Source of the DNA: Ampullaceana balthica
Lineage: Eukaryota > Mollusca > Gastropoda > Lymnaeidae
Direction: 5' to 3'
DNA length: 64,000 nucleotides
Assembly (NCBI GenBank): GCA_944989445.1
Contig: CALYLW010000280.1
Location: 903,385 to 967,384, forward strand
This document shows positions 33,134-43,741 of this stretch, in pieces. Below the pieces are notes generated by a model. It made no database searches, was not told the origin of the DNA, and was given only the letters and a program-made list of their open reading frames with translations. Both the position numbers and the translations under genes were made by a program. The stretch's first letter is position 1, and each line of letters begins with the position of its first letter.

Positions 33134-33399
33134 TATCATAATATTTTATATAACATTACAGAGCGAGTGAAAAACTGTTACCATCGATTGATTAATTTTA
33201 TTTTTGAAAAATCGAATTTGTTTAGAACATTAATTGCGCATATTTATTTATTTTTTATCTTAAATATCGTTTATTTACTTTAAAAAAATAAAAACCTAGA
33301 TTATAGCTATTTTGAAAATAAAAACCTAGAAACCTAGACAAGGTCGATAAAACCTAGACCCAGGTTGTAAAACCCAACTCTGACGGACCTGCTATTTAG

Positions 33400-33740
33400 C
33401 ATCAATTAGGCAAAGCACTACGTGACGGTAAATGTATTAAATTTATAGTTTTCTTAATTTGAAAAAACTAGGATTAAAAACATGTATTTTTCCTTCGAAT
33501 TAAATGTTACTTTACATAATATTAAGTATTAAGTAAATTGCAGTACAAAGTGTAAGCAATACAAATAAGAAATACTATGTCACATATAATTGAAGATAGC
33601 AATTTAACTTAAGTTACAGAAAATAATAATATGATTGTCTCAGTCAACATGCCACTTCAGTTGTATTAATTACAACCTCGTATTCAATATTTCGATAGCG
33701 GTGCTTTTAATGCTGCGTTCATGAAAAATACAAATTGATA
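33400..33740 (+). repeat. block A repeat, continuation after hAT-E
   Basis: ATTAAATTTATAGTTTTCTT, ACAAATAAGAAATACTATGT and GTCGATAGCGGT-type blocks match 59,570-59,880 in the same order and orientation. Non-coding. Confidence 0.65.
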
Positions 33741-33746
33741 ACTATA

Positions 33747-35045
33747 TCTATAAAAATGAAATTATTTATGTATGTGTGTAGACATGTCCTAAATAGCTGA
33801 CTAAACCAAGCCATTCATCTGAACACCATGAAACTTTTGGATACTTTTGAGCACGCTCCCGGTATAGTAACTGGACACTTTATTTCCAAATTCAACTCTC
33901 ATGGTGTGCCGGGGGGCCCATAATTTGATCTTTTTTCATATATGGGCAATGCAAAAATTAGTTTAAACGTTAGCTACAGAGTAGATTGATGGATCTTAAT
34001 CAAAGAGTCTATAGAAAAACGTTGTAGCTAATAATATAATACTATAGGACAATGTTTTCATAATGTTCATTTCTTCGGGGCTGTGGGCTCAAATATCTTT
34101 TTTTTCCTTAAACGTTTAAGATATTATTTCCCATTCACAAATATTAATGATCTTTGAGAAATATAGATAAATACATTTATTATGAAATTGATTGAACTGA
34201 ACAAGTGTTTTGATTTTTTTATCTTGCATTGAATGGGCACCGGGCCCCTTAATGTCGCTTTTTTCTTAATTGTGCTTTATAAAAATTACCGTAGTTAATG
34301 CGTTAGCTATTAAGAAACGTATGATCATAATTAAATTGTGTATGCAAAAACTTGGTAGCACATATTCAAAAAAGCACTAAACTTCCTATGTCCGTTTCCT
34401 TGGGAGCGGAGCCCAAATGCCTTTTTTCATATTTGTTTAGATATATATTATTTCAAATGCTATGTTTATTGATCTTGTGAAATATATCCATGATGAAACT
34501 GAATTAGTAATAATCTTCTGTATAGAAGGAGCGTCTGTAAAAGATAAGATAAGAATTAAAACGTACAGATGTAAATATACATCTCAAACCGAATAGGCCC
34601 GGGGGCTTATGAATGTCGTTTTTTCCCCCATATATTTGCTATATAAAATTTGTTTAAGAGTATGATACTGAGAAAATAAATGGATGTTGACTCATCTTAG
34701 TATATACAATCTTAAAAGTCTATTTTAAATTACTGTAGCGCATTGAACTCCTAATGTCCATTCTATCGGGGATCTTGTGTCCAAATTGTCTTTTATAGTA
34801 AACGTTTAGTATTTTATACCCCATTATTTTAAATGATCTTGAGTAATATATACATATGAAACTGAATAAAATAAACAGTTTTTTTTTAAAATTTACATCA
34901 TGCACCGATTGGGCCCGGTGGCCCTAAAATGTCTCTTTTTTATATTAGCTGTATAGAAATAAAAAAATTAGTTTAAGCGTAAGATACTCATAATATTAGG
35001 AATCTTTGCCCATCTTAGTACACATTTTGAAATTGATTGAATTGA
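33747..35045 (+). mobile_element. Helitron-like H1, copy 3 (3'-truncated)
   Basis: The 5' end TCTATAAAAATGAAATTA is followed by GACATGTCCTAAATAGCTGA and by modules with GGGCCC-like blocks at about 33,910, 34,243, 34,410, 34,598 and 34,905. No CTAG 3' end was found, and the modules fade near 35,045. It is interrupted at 34,508-34,556 by a short LINE tail. It sits inside block A and is absent from block B. Confidence 0.55.
34508..34556 (+). repeat. very short CR1-like LINE 3' tail
   Basis: AATCTTCTGTATAGAAGGAG, GCGTCTGTAAA and AGATAAGATAAGA: only the last ~50 bp of the LINE, inserted in H1 copy 3. It is an extreme 5' truncation. Confidence 0.75.
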
Positions 35046-35813
35046 ACATGTGTTAATACACTTAATTCTGTTCTTAAATGAGGTATATCTTTACCTGTAA
35101 TAACAAAGTTTGATTATTTAGTTTTATGATCAACTGGAATTCTGGAACGTTTATATTATAACAATAAATAATGTTGTTTTTTGACTGTGATACTACAAAT
35201 AGGTAGTCTATCGATATATTTGTAATTGTTATTATTTGTTTAAACATTTAATTTATTTTGTTGAAGGATTAGAAAATGATATTTTTAAAATAAAATAAAT
35301 GCATTCATATTAACTTTGCTTTTATGAGGTGATAATAAACCAGAATGGTTTGTTTTCATGTTCATAATACGCGTTGCTTTAACAAAAAAATCTAACATGA
35401 TAAAACAGTACATGAGATCAATGCTCCCTGTAGTTTGAATATTTGTATTCAACTCTCAACACGTTTATCGTTCATATTGATAAATTCATAAAGAACAGTT
35501 TAATTTGATAAAATGGCAGTCCACTTTTTTTGAAATCATACCTAAAGCTCCGACTTCTTTAATTAAAACCACGGACAATGATAGCTATGTACTATAGTCT
35601 TCTTACCATCTTAAATCAATATGTAGATAATATGTAGATGAATTTTGAACCTATATCTACAAATAAATGTTTTAATCGATTATAAAAAATGTAATTGCTT
35701 TGTTTTATTCCAGACAAACATTATTATTAGAAAATTCATTACCTTGTTTTTCGTTTTGTCACCTTGTCGTTTTGTCATGGAACTAAAAGCAGTCACTCTT
35801 ACTGTCTTGTTTT

Positions 35814-35815
<2 letters not shown>
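35046..35815. other. AT-rich stretch, no gene seen
   Basis: No recognisable element, ORF or RNA. It is part of block A by position, but I could not align it to block B by eye. Confidence 0.35.
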
Positions 35816-35817
<2 letters not shown>

Positions 35818-35863
<46 letters not shown>

Positions 35864-36025
35864 GTCTATATTTCTCTGTCTCTCTCTCTCAGTCTCTCTC
35901 TGTCTCTCTCTCCCGCCGTCTTTGTCTCTCTCCATCTCTCTTTTCACCTCGCTCTCTATCTCTCCATCTCTTCCTCTCTCTCTCCATCTCTCTCTCTCTT
36001 CCCCCCACCCTCTCTCTATCTTTTT
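35818..36025 (+). repeat. CT-rich microsatellite
   Basis: (TC)n with TCTG, TCCA and CCCC interruptions over ~210 bp. Long Ser/Leu frames across it are an artefact of the dinucleotide repeat. Confidence 0.95.
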
Positions 36026-36359
36026 CTAAAATTGCGAATTTGAAGAGATACAATTGAGCATTACTTTAGATTATAAAACTGATTCATTTCTTTCAACGCA
36101 CTTCTTTTCATTCAACAAACAAGGTAAACGTTATTAAGTCAATGACATTTTTAAATATAAAACTTAATTTTAAACAATATTTACACAGATGTAAAAACAT
36201 AACGTAATAAAATAAAACTATATCTCACAGTTTTTTAACCTTCATCGCCAGGTTCAACATATTAAATGATACAAGGGAGATTGCAATGACAGCGTTGAGT
36301 AATATTTAAGGAGTATTTAAAAACATTTTTTTTAAAAAACCTCCATTTGTGAACTTATT

Positions 36360-37058
36360 GGAAGGAGGAGGGAGGTACCGAATTCGGGTCACATATAATA
36401 CAAAAGTGATCTGAGGACAGCTCTTCAGCTATAGGTCCGGATTTAACAACGCAATCGTCAATTTGCTATAACTAATCATTAAAGTGTCCTTGATCATGCT
36501 TCTCTTGTTTTATAGGAAAAATAGAACAATGCAATATTTTGAGGTATAACAAAAGTAGCTCATGCGAAGCATGAATCCATAATGATTATACTGACATAGA
36601 AATAACACTTAGAAAATAGAGCAAATACAATAAATAATCTTACCTAGAGAAAATCTTAATAGAAATATTACTATATATAATAAAGATTAAGGCTATGATT
36701 ATTATTAGGCCATTTATTTATGTATGATATATTTACAGTGCTTAAACGTGTTACAATTATAAACGTAAGCTAAGATTCTTTGGCTTTACTAATAATATAT
36801 TTTTAATAACATAAAAACTGCAAATAATTATAGTTATCAAAACAGTAGCTATCATCCACAACGTAATGACGTAATTTACACATAAATAGTTATATTTAAA
36901 AACAAAAAGACAGAAAATGATTGCATTTTGATTAATTTTTGTAATAACGTTAATATATTGTTATATAAATCATTTCTTAACTGTTATTAATCGTTAAAAT
37001 CTGCTATCTTAGTTTCTGTAGTTTAAATTATGCATGTGTGGTTTGTTTTCTTGTGTTG

Positions 37059-37061
<3 letters not shown>
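36360..37061 (+). repeat. block A repeat, right part
   Basis: AAAAGTGATCTGAGGACAGC, AACACTTAGAAAATAGAGCA, CTATGATTATTATTAGG and CTTAGTTTCTGTAGTTTAAA match 62,943-63,585 in order. Both copies end with TTGTGTT-like sequence before a new element. Non-coding. Confidence 0.75.
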
Positions 37062-37109
<48 letters not shown>

Positions 37110-37110
37110 A
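37062..37110. repeat. (AT)n microsatellite
   Basis: About 24 AT units with one interruption, at the junction between block A and H1 copy 4. Confidence 0.95.
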
Positions 37111-40009
37111 AAATCAAAGTATGTCTGTGTGTGTGTGTGTGTGTGTGCTTGTCCTTTAAAGCTGACTAAACCATTCATCCGATCGTCATGAAATTTTTGG
37201 AGACTGTTAAGTGTCTACCTGGGATGGTAACTGGCAACATTGTTTTCTAAATTTAACACTGATGGGGCCCCGGGGGCCCATAATGTCATTGTTTGCTTAT
37301 ATGAGCTATATAAAAATTAGTTTAAGCGCTAGCTACTGTGTAAATTGTTGGATCTTAACCAAACTTTGTATATGACAATTTGATAACCAATATTAAAATA
37401 CCATAGGACACTGAACTGCAAATAGTCATTCCTTTGGGGCTGGGGGCCCAAAAATGCACATTTCTTAAACGTTTAAGATTTTATTCAACATTCAGACATT
37501 AACAATCTTGACAAATAATGACACATGTATCCATTATTATACAAATTGAAATGAACAGGGGTTTTGAACTTTATATCTTGCACTGAATGGGCCCCGGGGC
37601 CCTTAATGTTTTTTTTGCTTATATAAGATATATACAAATTAGTTTATGCGTTAGCTACTGAGTAAATGAATGGATGTAAACCAAAATGTAAATAAAAAGA
37701 ACTTGGTAGCCCATATTAAAACACTGTAGGCACATAACTTCAAATGTCCATTTCTACGGGGCCAGGGACCACAAATGTCTTCTCATCGGATATGTTTAAT
37801 GTATTTCCCCCCACTCAATTTTTCAATTTTTCACGATCTTGAGGAATATATCTATGAGGAAACTTAATTAAAATGAAAAGGTTTTCTATCTATATATATA
37901 AAAATCAAAGTATGTCTGTTTGTGTGTGTGTGTGCATGTCCTTTATAGCTGACTAAACCATTCACCCGATCGTCATGAAACTTTTCAGGACCGTTGAATA
38001 TGCTCCCGGGATGGTAACTTGCTACTTTTTTTTCAAAATTTAACACTCATGGGGCGCCGGGGGCCCATAATGTCATATTTTGCTTATACGAGCTATATAA
38101 AAATTAGTTTAAGCGTTATCTACTGAGCATATGAATAGATCTTAACCAAACTTTGTATACAAAAACTTGGTAGCCCATATTTTAATACTATAGGGCAATT
38201 GACTCCTAATGGCAACTCATTCGGGGCCTGGGGCCCAAAATACCTTTTTACTTAAACTTTTAAGATTTTATTCCTCAATTAAATTATTAAAAAACTTGAC
38301 AAATAATGGTAAATGTATCCACTATTATCCATATTGAAATGAACAGGATTCTGAACTTCATATCTTGCCCTGAATGGTCCCCGGGGCCCTTAATTTCGTT
38401 TTTCGCTTATATGAGCTATATAAATATTAGTTTATGCGTTAGCTACTTAGTAAATGAATAGATCTTCACCAAACTTTGTATACAAAAACTTGGTAGTCCA
38501 TATTAAAATACTATAGGGCACTGAACTTCTAATGTCAATATCTTCGGGGCCGGTGCGCCAAATGTCTTTTTTTCGTATATGTTTAATATTTTTTTCCTAT
38601 TCAATTTTTAAAGATCTTGAGAAATATATCCACAATAGAACTGAATTAAAATGAACAGGATTTTGAAGTTGACCCCTTGCACCGAATGGCCCGATGGCCC
38701 CTTAATGTCATTTTCCCCCTATATTCTATTTATATAAAAATCAAAGTATGTCTGTGTGTGTGTGTGTGCATGTCCTTTATAGCTGACTAAACCATTCATC
38801 CGATCGTCATGAACCTTTTCAAGACTGTTTAATATGCTCCCGGGATGGTAACTGCCATTTTTATTTGGAAATTTAACACTCATGGTGCGCCGGGGGCCTA
38901 AAATGGCATGTTTTGTTTTTATGAGCTATATAAAAATTAGTTTAAGCGTTAGCTACTGTGTTAATTGATGGATCTTAAATAAAGTTTGTTTATAAAAACT
39001 TGACAGCCAATATTAAAATACTATAGGGAAATGAACTCCTAATGACTATTCCTTTGTGCCTGGGGGCCCAAAATGCCATTTTTCTTCAACTTTTAAGAAT
39101 TTATTCACCATTTATTTATTAACGATCTTGAAAAATAATGATAAATGCATCCATTATTATCCATATTGAAACGAACAGGTGTCTTGCACAGAATGGGCCC
39201 TGGGGACCTCAGTGTCGTTTTTTGCTTATATGAGCCATATGAAAATTAGTTCATGCGTTAGGTACTATGTAAATGAATGGATCTTAACCAAACTTTGTAT
39301 TCAAAAACTTGGTAACCCATATTAAAATACTTAAGGGCACTGAACTTTTAATGTCAATATCTACGGGGCCGGGGGCCCCAAATGTCTTTTTTCGTATATG
39401 TTTAAGATATTTTTCATATTCACTTTTTAAAGATCTTGAGAAATATATCCACAAAAAAACTGAATTAAAATGAACAGGTTTTTGAAATTGACCTCTTGCG
39501 CCGAATGGGCCGGGGGCCCCTTAATGTCATTTTCCCCCTATATTTGCTATATAAAAAGTAGTGTAAGTGTTAGATAATGAGAAAATAACCTGATTTTGAC
39601 CAACCTTAGTATATAAAATCTTAAGAGCCTATATTACTAAATACTATAGGGCACTGAACTCCTAATGTCCATTCCCTCTGAGCTGGGGGCCCCAAAGGTC
39701 TTTTTTACTTAACTTAAATAATTGTATTCCCTATTCAATTTTACACGATATTGAGGAATATAGCTTGAGTACAATGGCAATAAAAAAACTATATTATCAT
39801 TCATTTTGGGGCCGTGCTCTTCTATCGTTTCCTCTTTTGTACGCTATTGAATTATTAATTTGTTTATCCGTTTGATATGAAATTTGGAATTTTTTTCACA
39901 CTTTCGCGAAGGTTTCTGGCATAATTAATTTTAAAACAAACCACTCATTGGTTTCTTTAAATTTATTCATTTTTACTGAGATCGTTGAAACGCACGACGG
40001 GTCTGCTAG
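37103..40009 (+). mobile_element. Helitron-like H1, copy 4, three 5' ends and one 3' end
   Basis: 5'-type starts occur at ~37,105, at 37,889 (TCTATATATATAAAAATC) and at 38,725 (TCTATTTATATAAAAATC). Each is followed by AAAGTATGTCTG, a GT run and TGTCCTTTATAGCTGACTAA. One 3' end, CGCACGACGGGTCTG then CTAG, lies at 40,006-40,009. Modules carry GGGCCC blocks at ~37,264, 37,436, 37,588, 37,758, 38,044, 38,224, 38,385, 38,546, 38,690, 38,885, 39,058, 39,197, 39,366, 39,511 and 39,674. No Rep/helicase ORF. This is the most complete H1 copy. Confidence 0.65.
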
Positions 40010-40061
40010 TATATATATAAACTTAAGATAAATGTCGCATTGCTCTATGTTGTTAAATTAG

Positions 40062-40111
40062 TTTACTTGTTTAAAAAATCTTTTTTTAAAAAGGACACGC
40101 TTTTAACATAA
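40062..40111 (+). repeat. R2 fragment
   Basis: AAAAAATCTTTTTTTAAAAA, then GGACACGCTTTTA, as in the R2 foldback; interrupted by the adjacent 9-bp-duplication element. Confidence 0.5.
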
Positions 40112-40120
40112 TCACTACTT

Positions 40121-40798
40121 GGTAATCCTGCAGATTTTACACGTATATTATAATTTATTATTTCACAGCGAAATTTAATTTTCTCTTGAGAACTTTCGTT
40201 TTTAATTTATTAAATGAATAATTATATGTTGTATTTCAGCTATTACAGCGCTAATTTGTAAGTCTTTCTAATTTCTAAGCCATTTTTTCGGCTCTCAAAA
40301 GTAAATAGTCTGATGATGATGCAACCATTTTTTTTATCATCAAACTACATGCCGGATTGTCAGATAAGATGCCAAATGGAAATTTCTCACTTACAAACAA
40401 AGAAAATAAGAATCAAACATCTAGTAACGAAATAAAAAAAGAAATTGTCTTTAAAATATTTATTTATCTTCTAAGAACATTAAAATAGATGAATAATACT
40501 TTTTAAAAAATATCTTCAGTCAGTAAGTTTATTTTAGCATGGGTCGAGCCAGGTAAAAAACATCTGGCAGCAGTTCGCTAGGTAAACAAAATGGACGTAT
40601 CGTGACCACATTATGTATTATATAGAGCCGAAAAAATGCATTTGAAATTAAAAAGACTCACAAATTAGCGCTGTAATAGCTAAAATACAACATATAATTA
40701 TGCATTTAATAAATTAAAAACGAAAGTTCTCAAGAGAAAATTAAATTTCGCTGTGAAATAATAAATTATAATATACGTGTAAAATCTGCAGGATTACC
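40121..40798. mobile_element. Mutator-like foldback element, 9-bp target duplication
   Basis: Long inverted repeats of ~175 bp: 40,121-40,297 (GGTAATCCTGCAGATTTTAC ...) and the complement at about 40,625-40,798 differ at only a handful of positions. The flanks TCACTACTT (40,112-40,120 and 40,799-40,807) are a perfect 9-bp duplication. Long TIRs with 9-bp duplication fit the Mutator superfamily (family knowledge). The ~330-bp centre has no ORF. The high arm identity suggests recent activity. Confidence 0.85.
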
Positions 40799-40807
40799 TC
40801 ACTACTT

Positions 40808-41160
40808 TTAGTTATGTCTCATATATAAGGGATTTATAGTCAAAAACTTTGTTTTTTTTAAAGCTATTTTTTAAAACTTATAATAAAAACTCTTTACAAT
40901 TCATGTCTGATGCCCACACATCTTTTTACATCCCTTATATTAACTTCACCGGCGTCTCTGTCTGTCTGTCATCATCTCTTTCTGTCTTGGCGGGCGGAAA
41001 AACAAAAGTCGAAAATGACCCAATTCCCGTAATCCGATCGAGCTGAAATTTTTCACACGGACCCGTCTGACCTAACAATGTATCGTATCAAAAAAAAATT
41101 CAAATCGATCAAACGTACCGTATTTAAATTAATGCATTTTTAGTTTATCCTAATATAACG
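40808..41160 (+). repeat. R2-related repeat
   Basis: ATAAGGGATTTATAGTC, CATCCCTTATATTAACTTC, CGGCGTCTCTGTC, GGCGGGCGGAAAA and CGTACCGTATTTAAATTAAT; an inverted relative of the 199-683 insert. AAGGGATTTATAGTCAAAAA recurs at 41,393. Confidence 0.55.
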
Positions 41161-41404
41161 TATGTAATTCAAATTCACTGTTCGTTATTTTTTTTTCACC
41201 TGATTTTTCAGTCACTCGTTGACGCGACCCATCGAAGTACCGGCGTGCTTTTGTTTACATTTTACGTGTCATACTGAACTCGGTGTCCCCCCCCCCAGGG
41301 TAATAAAGCAAATTTGGGTTAAGACAGATTCAGTCTGTAAATGCTTGTCGCGTTTGAAAATAATCAATACTGTTAGTTATTACTCATATATAAGGGATTT
41401 ATAG

Positions 41405-42030
41405 TCAAAAACTTTCTTTTTACGGGTTTGTTTTATTTTACCTCTATTTTTCTTCTACCAAACCCCCACCCCACGTTTTTAGTCATATTAAATCGAAGTA
41501 CTTGAACTTACAAGTTTTAAATTATTTTCTTCTTTTTAGTCCGCTTATAAAAACGTGGTTTTTAAAAATCTTTTTTTTACTTCTATTGATTTTATTCTTT
41601 TTAGTCCACTTATAACAACCTGGTTTTTAAAATATTTTTTACCTCTATTTATTTTACCAAACACCTCACAAGCGCCCGCCCACATATGTCAACAAAAGCC
41701 GACGGTACAGATGCTTTTATATAGACTACAGATAAACTTAAAAGTTCAATAATTTAATAACGGTACATTTGATCGATCTGAAATTTTCATACAATACATT
41801 GTCAGCCAAAATCTATCTGTGGTAAAATTTTCAGATCTCTAGGACCATCACAAGTGGTTCAATTTTACGTTGGCAGATTTGAAAAAATCTTGGACAAACA
41901 ATGCCCAACGAAAGCGAGTTAATAAAAACGTGGTAAAAGCGTGTACTTACGTTTCAAGATTTGAAGAAAGGGTGGATGGATACAACATACAAACATTGTG
42001 ACTTAAATAAAAGCGTGTAATAAAAAGCGT
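41405..42030 (-). repeat. R2 repeat, copy 5 (inverted)
   Basis: From CACCTCACAAGCGCCCGCCC (41,652) through GATCGATCTGAAATTTTC to CAAACATTGTGACTTAAAT, ending AAAGCGTGTAA at 42,030. This is the minus-strand R2 5' part. The left ~230 bp is a degraded duplicate of the TTTTAGTC(C/A)ACTTATAA block. Confidence 0.55.
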
Positions 42031-42039
42031 GTAAAATGG

Positions 42040-43738
42040 CAATGTGAATTGTTTTTTCCCGCTAGCGATGCACCAAAAAGCACCGCTAATTTTGTATTTA
42101 CCATGAAATTCATTCAAAGTGTTTTTGTTTTTTTACCAAACTTATGTTGGAAGATTAATTGATCGGAATTTTTTTTCTTAAAAATAATATTTATTTATTA
42201 TTTACACTTTCATGGCTTTTAATATTAAAAACTTGTCTTACTTTCTTTTTGTTATGGATCTAACGTAAACATTTTTTTTTAAAATTTAACATTTGAAGGA
42301 GACATTAATTTTAAAATTGTAATTTATATAGAATTTAAAAGAACTATACAATTTTATATGTACTTTGACAGATATGCTTTCCTGACTGTTTAAGTAACAG
42401 AGCAGTGGTTTCATAACCTGATATCCAATAGGCAACTAGTCTATTTTATTCAAGTGCTATGTAACTTGAAATCGATCCCTATAAATAGGGATACAATGTC
42501 AATGAATATTTTGGAGAATCGTACCACAGTCCAATTTCAACAAGCTCATTCAACTGGTTTATGTCATAAATCTTAAAAATTACTTATTTACAGTTGATAT
42601 ACATTGTATAATAAACTTGCCTTTGTTGTCTGCAAGAATGGATACTTAATATGTTACATAAAAGGTTATACGTAAGCTTGAGAGGTTAATGACACTTGCG
42701 GACGTAACGCTACTAAACAATGCACGTGTCGCTAAAATTTTTTCGTAATCAAAAAAGACATAATTAAAAATCATAACTACTTTGATTAAATAAAAAAAAT
42801 AAAAAAATAGTTGCTGTGTTATGTCCAGGGATAAATCAAACAGAAAAAGAAGAAAAGACTCATGCAGATCCTTACTAGAACTAAGGGAACAGTGGACGGG
42901 GCGAGGTACACTAGCAATAAGTTGAATTTGAGAATCAACTTATTTAACTTTGTTGGAAGCTCACACCAGAATTATTGCATGTTTTGTTCTCGCTGATGTG
43001 TTAAAACCATGTCACGCCACTCAAACATTTTGACTTATGCAAAAGAAGCTCATCGAGAGTTGGAATCCATGTCGAAGATTATCTACCCAGGAACAATGAT
43101 ACTGACAATCTTGTCATGCCAAGATTTATTGATGAAATGGTTGTAATACTTTTAAACTTTCATTTTATTCATCAAGTAAAACATTAAGTAAAGAAACCCT
43201 TTAGATGGCATAGGGAACATATATTTGTTATTGAAGCATATAATTAGACAATAATTCTTGAAAATAGTTCATTATAATATCACTTACCAATGACCAATGA
43301 ATAAACATAGAGTCAATCTCTCTATTTATGATAAATATACATACGTGGGTATGTTTTACACACGCATAAAGTCATTCAACGCTGAATGAGGCGATGAAAA
43401 TATATCTTATATTAGACATGGGAGAGTTTTTAAGGTATGACATACACCTTGTTAAAGAGTGCTCAACAATGTGAAATGATGGTATCAAATTATGATGAGA
43501 AAAATGACAGCTCTTTAACTTTGTTTTCTTATATCCCTGCCCCCCCACCATGTGAAATTAACTTCAGAGGAAGATTTCGCCCGATACAAAGATCTCTAAA
43601 GAATACACATGAGGTCAAATGTCAAGCGTTTACACTTGGTATAACTTAACAATAGATTATTGCGTGTGTAGAGAATTGGTCGCTTACCATTATACTACCG
43701 GCCGTGCTATTGTCAACTTGTCGGCTTGTGTGTGTGTT
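42040..43738. other. unannotated stretch before the satellite
   Basis: No recognised element. A 70-codon frame at 43,437-43,649 has unbiased composition (mid-protein DSSLTLFSYIPAPPPCEINF) but no family signature and no visible splice context. I treat it as unsupported. Otherwise AT-rich. Confidence 0.35.
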
Positions 43739-43741
43739 GAT

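Larger units (their letters stand above)
30873..33391. mobile_element. hAT-like element hAT-E (2.5 kb), 8-bp duplication
   Basis: Flanked by perfect 8-bp direct repeats CTATTTAG (30,865-30,872 and 33,392-33,399). Ends are CAGTGCTGCCAGCG and, on the other strand, CAGGTCCGTCAGAGTTGGG; both are followed by AAAACCTAG-type repeats, more convincing than the terminal bases themselves. Block B at 59.5 kb lacks it. The interior is composite: a LINE tail (31,480-31,740, minus) and the H4 Helitron-like segment. No transposase ORF. Confidence 0.7.

Noticed and set aside
35645..36057. Two long Ser/Leu-rich plus-strand ORFs
   Set aside because: They are translations of a (TC)n microsatellite in two frames.
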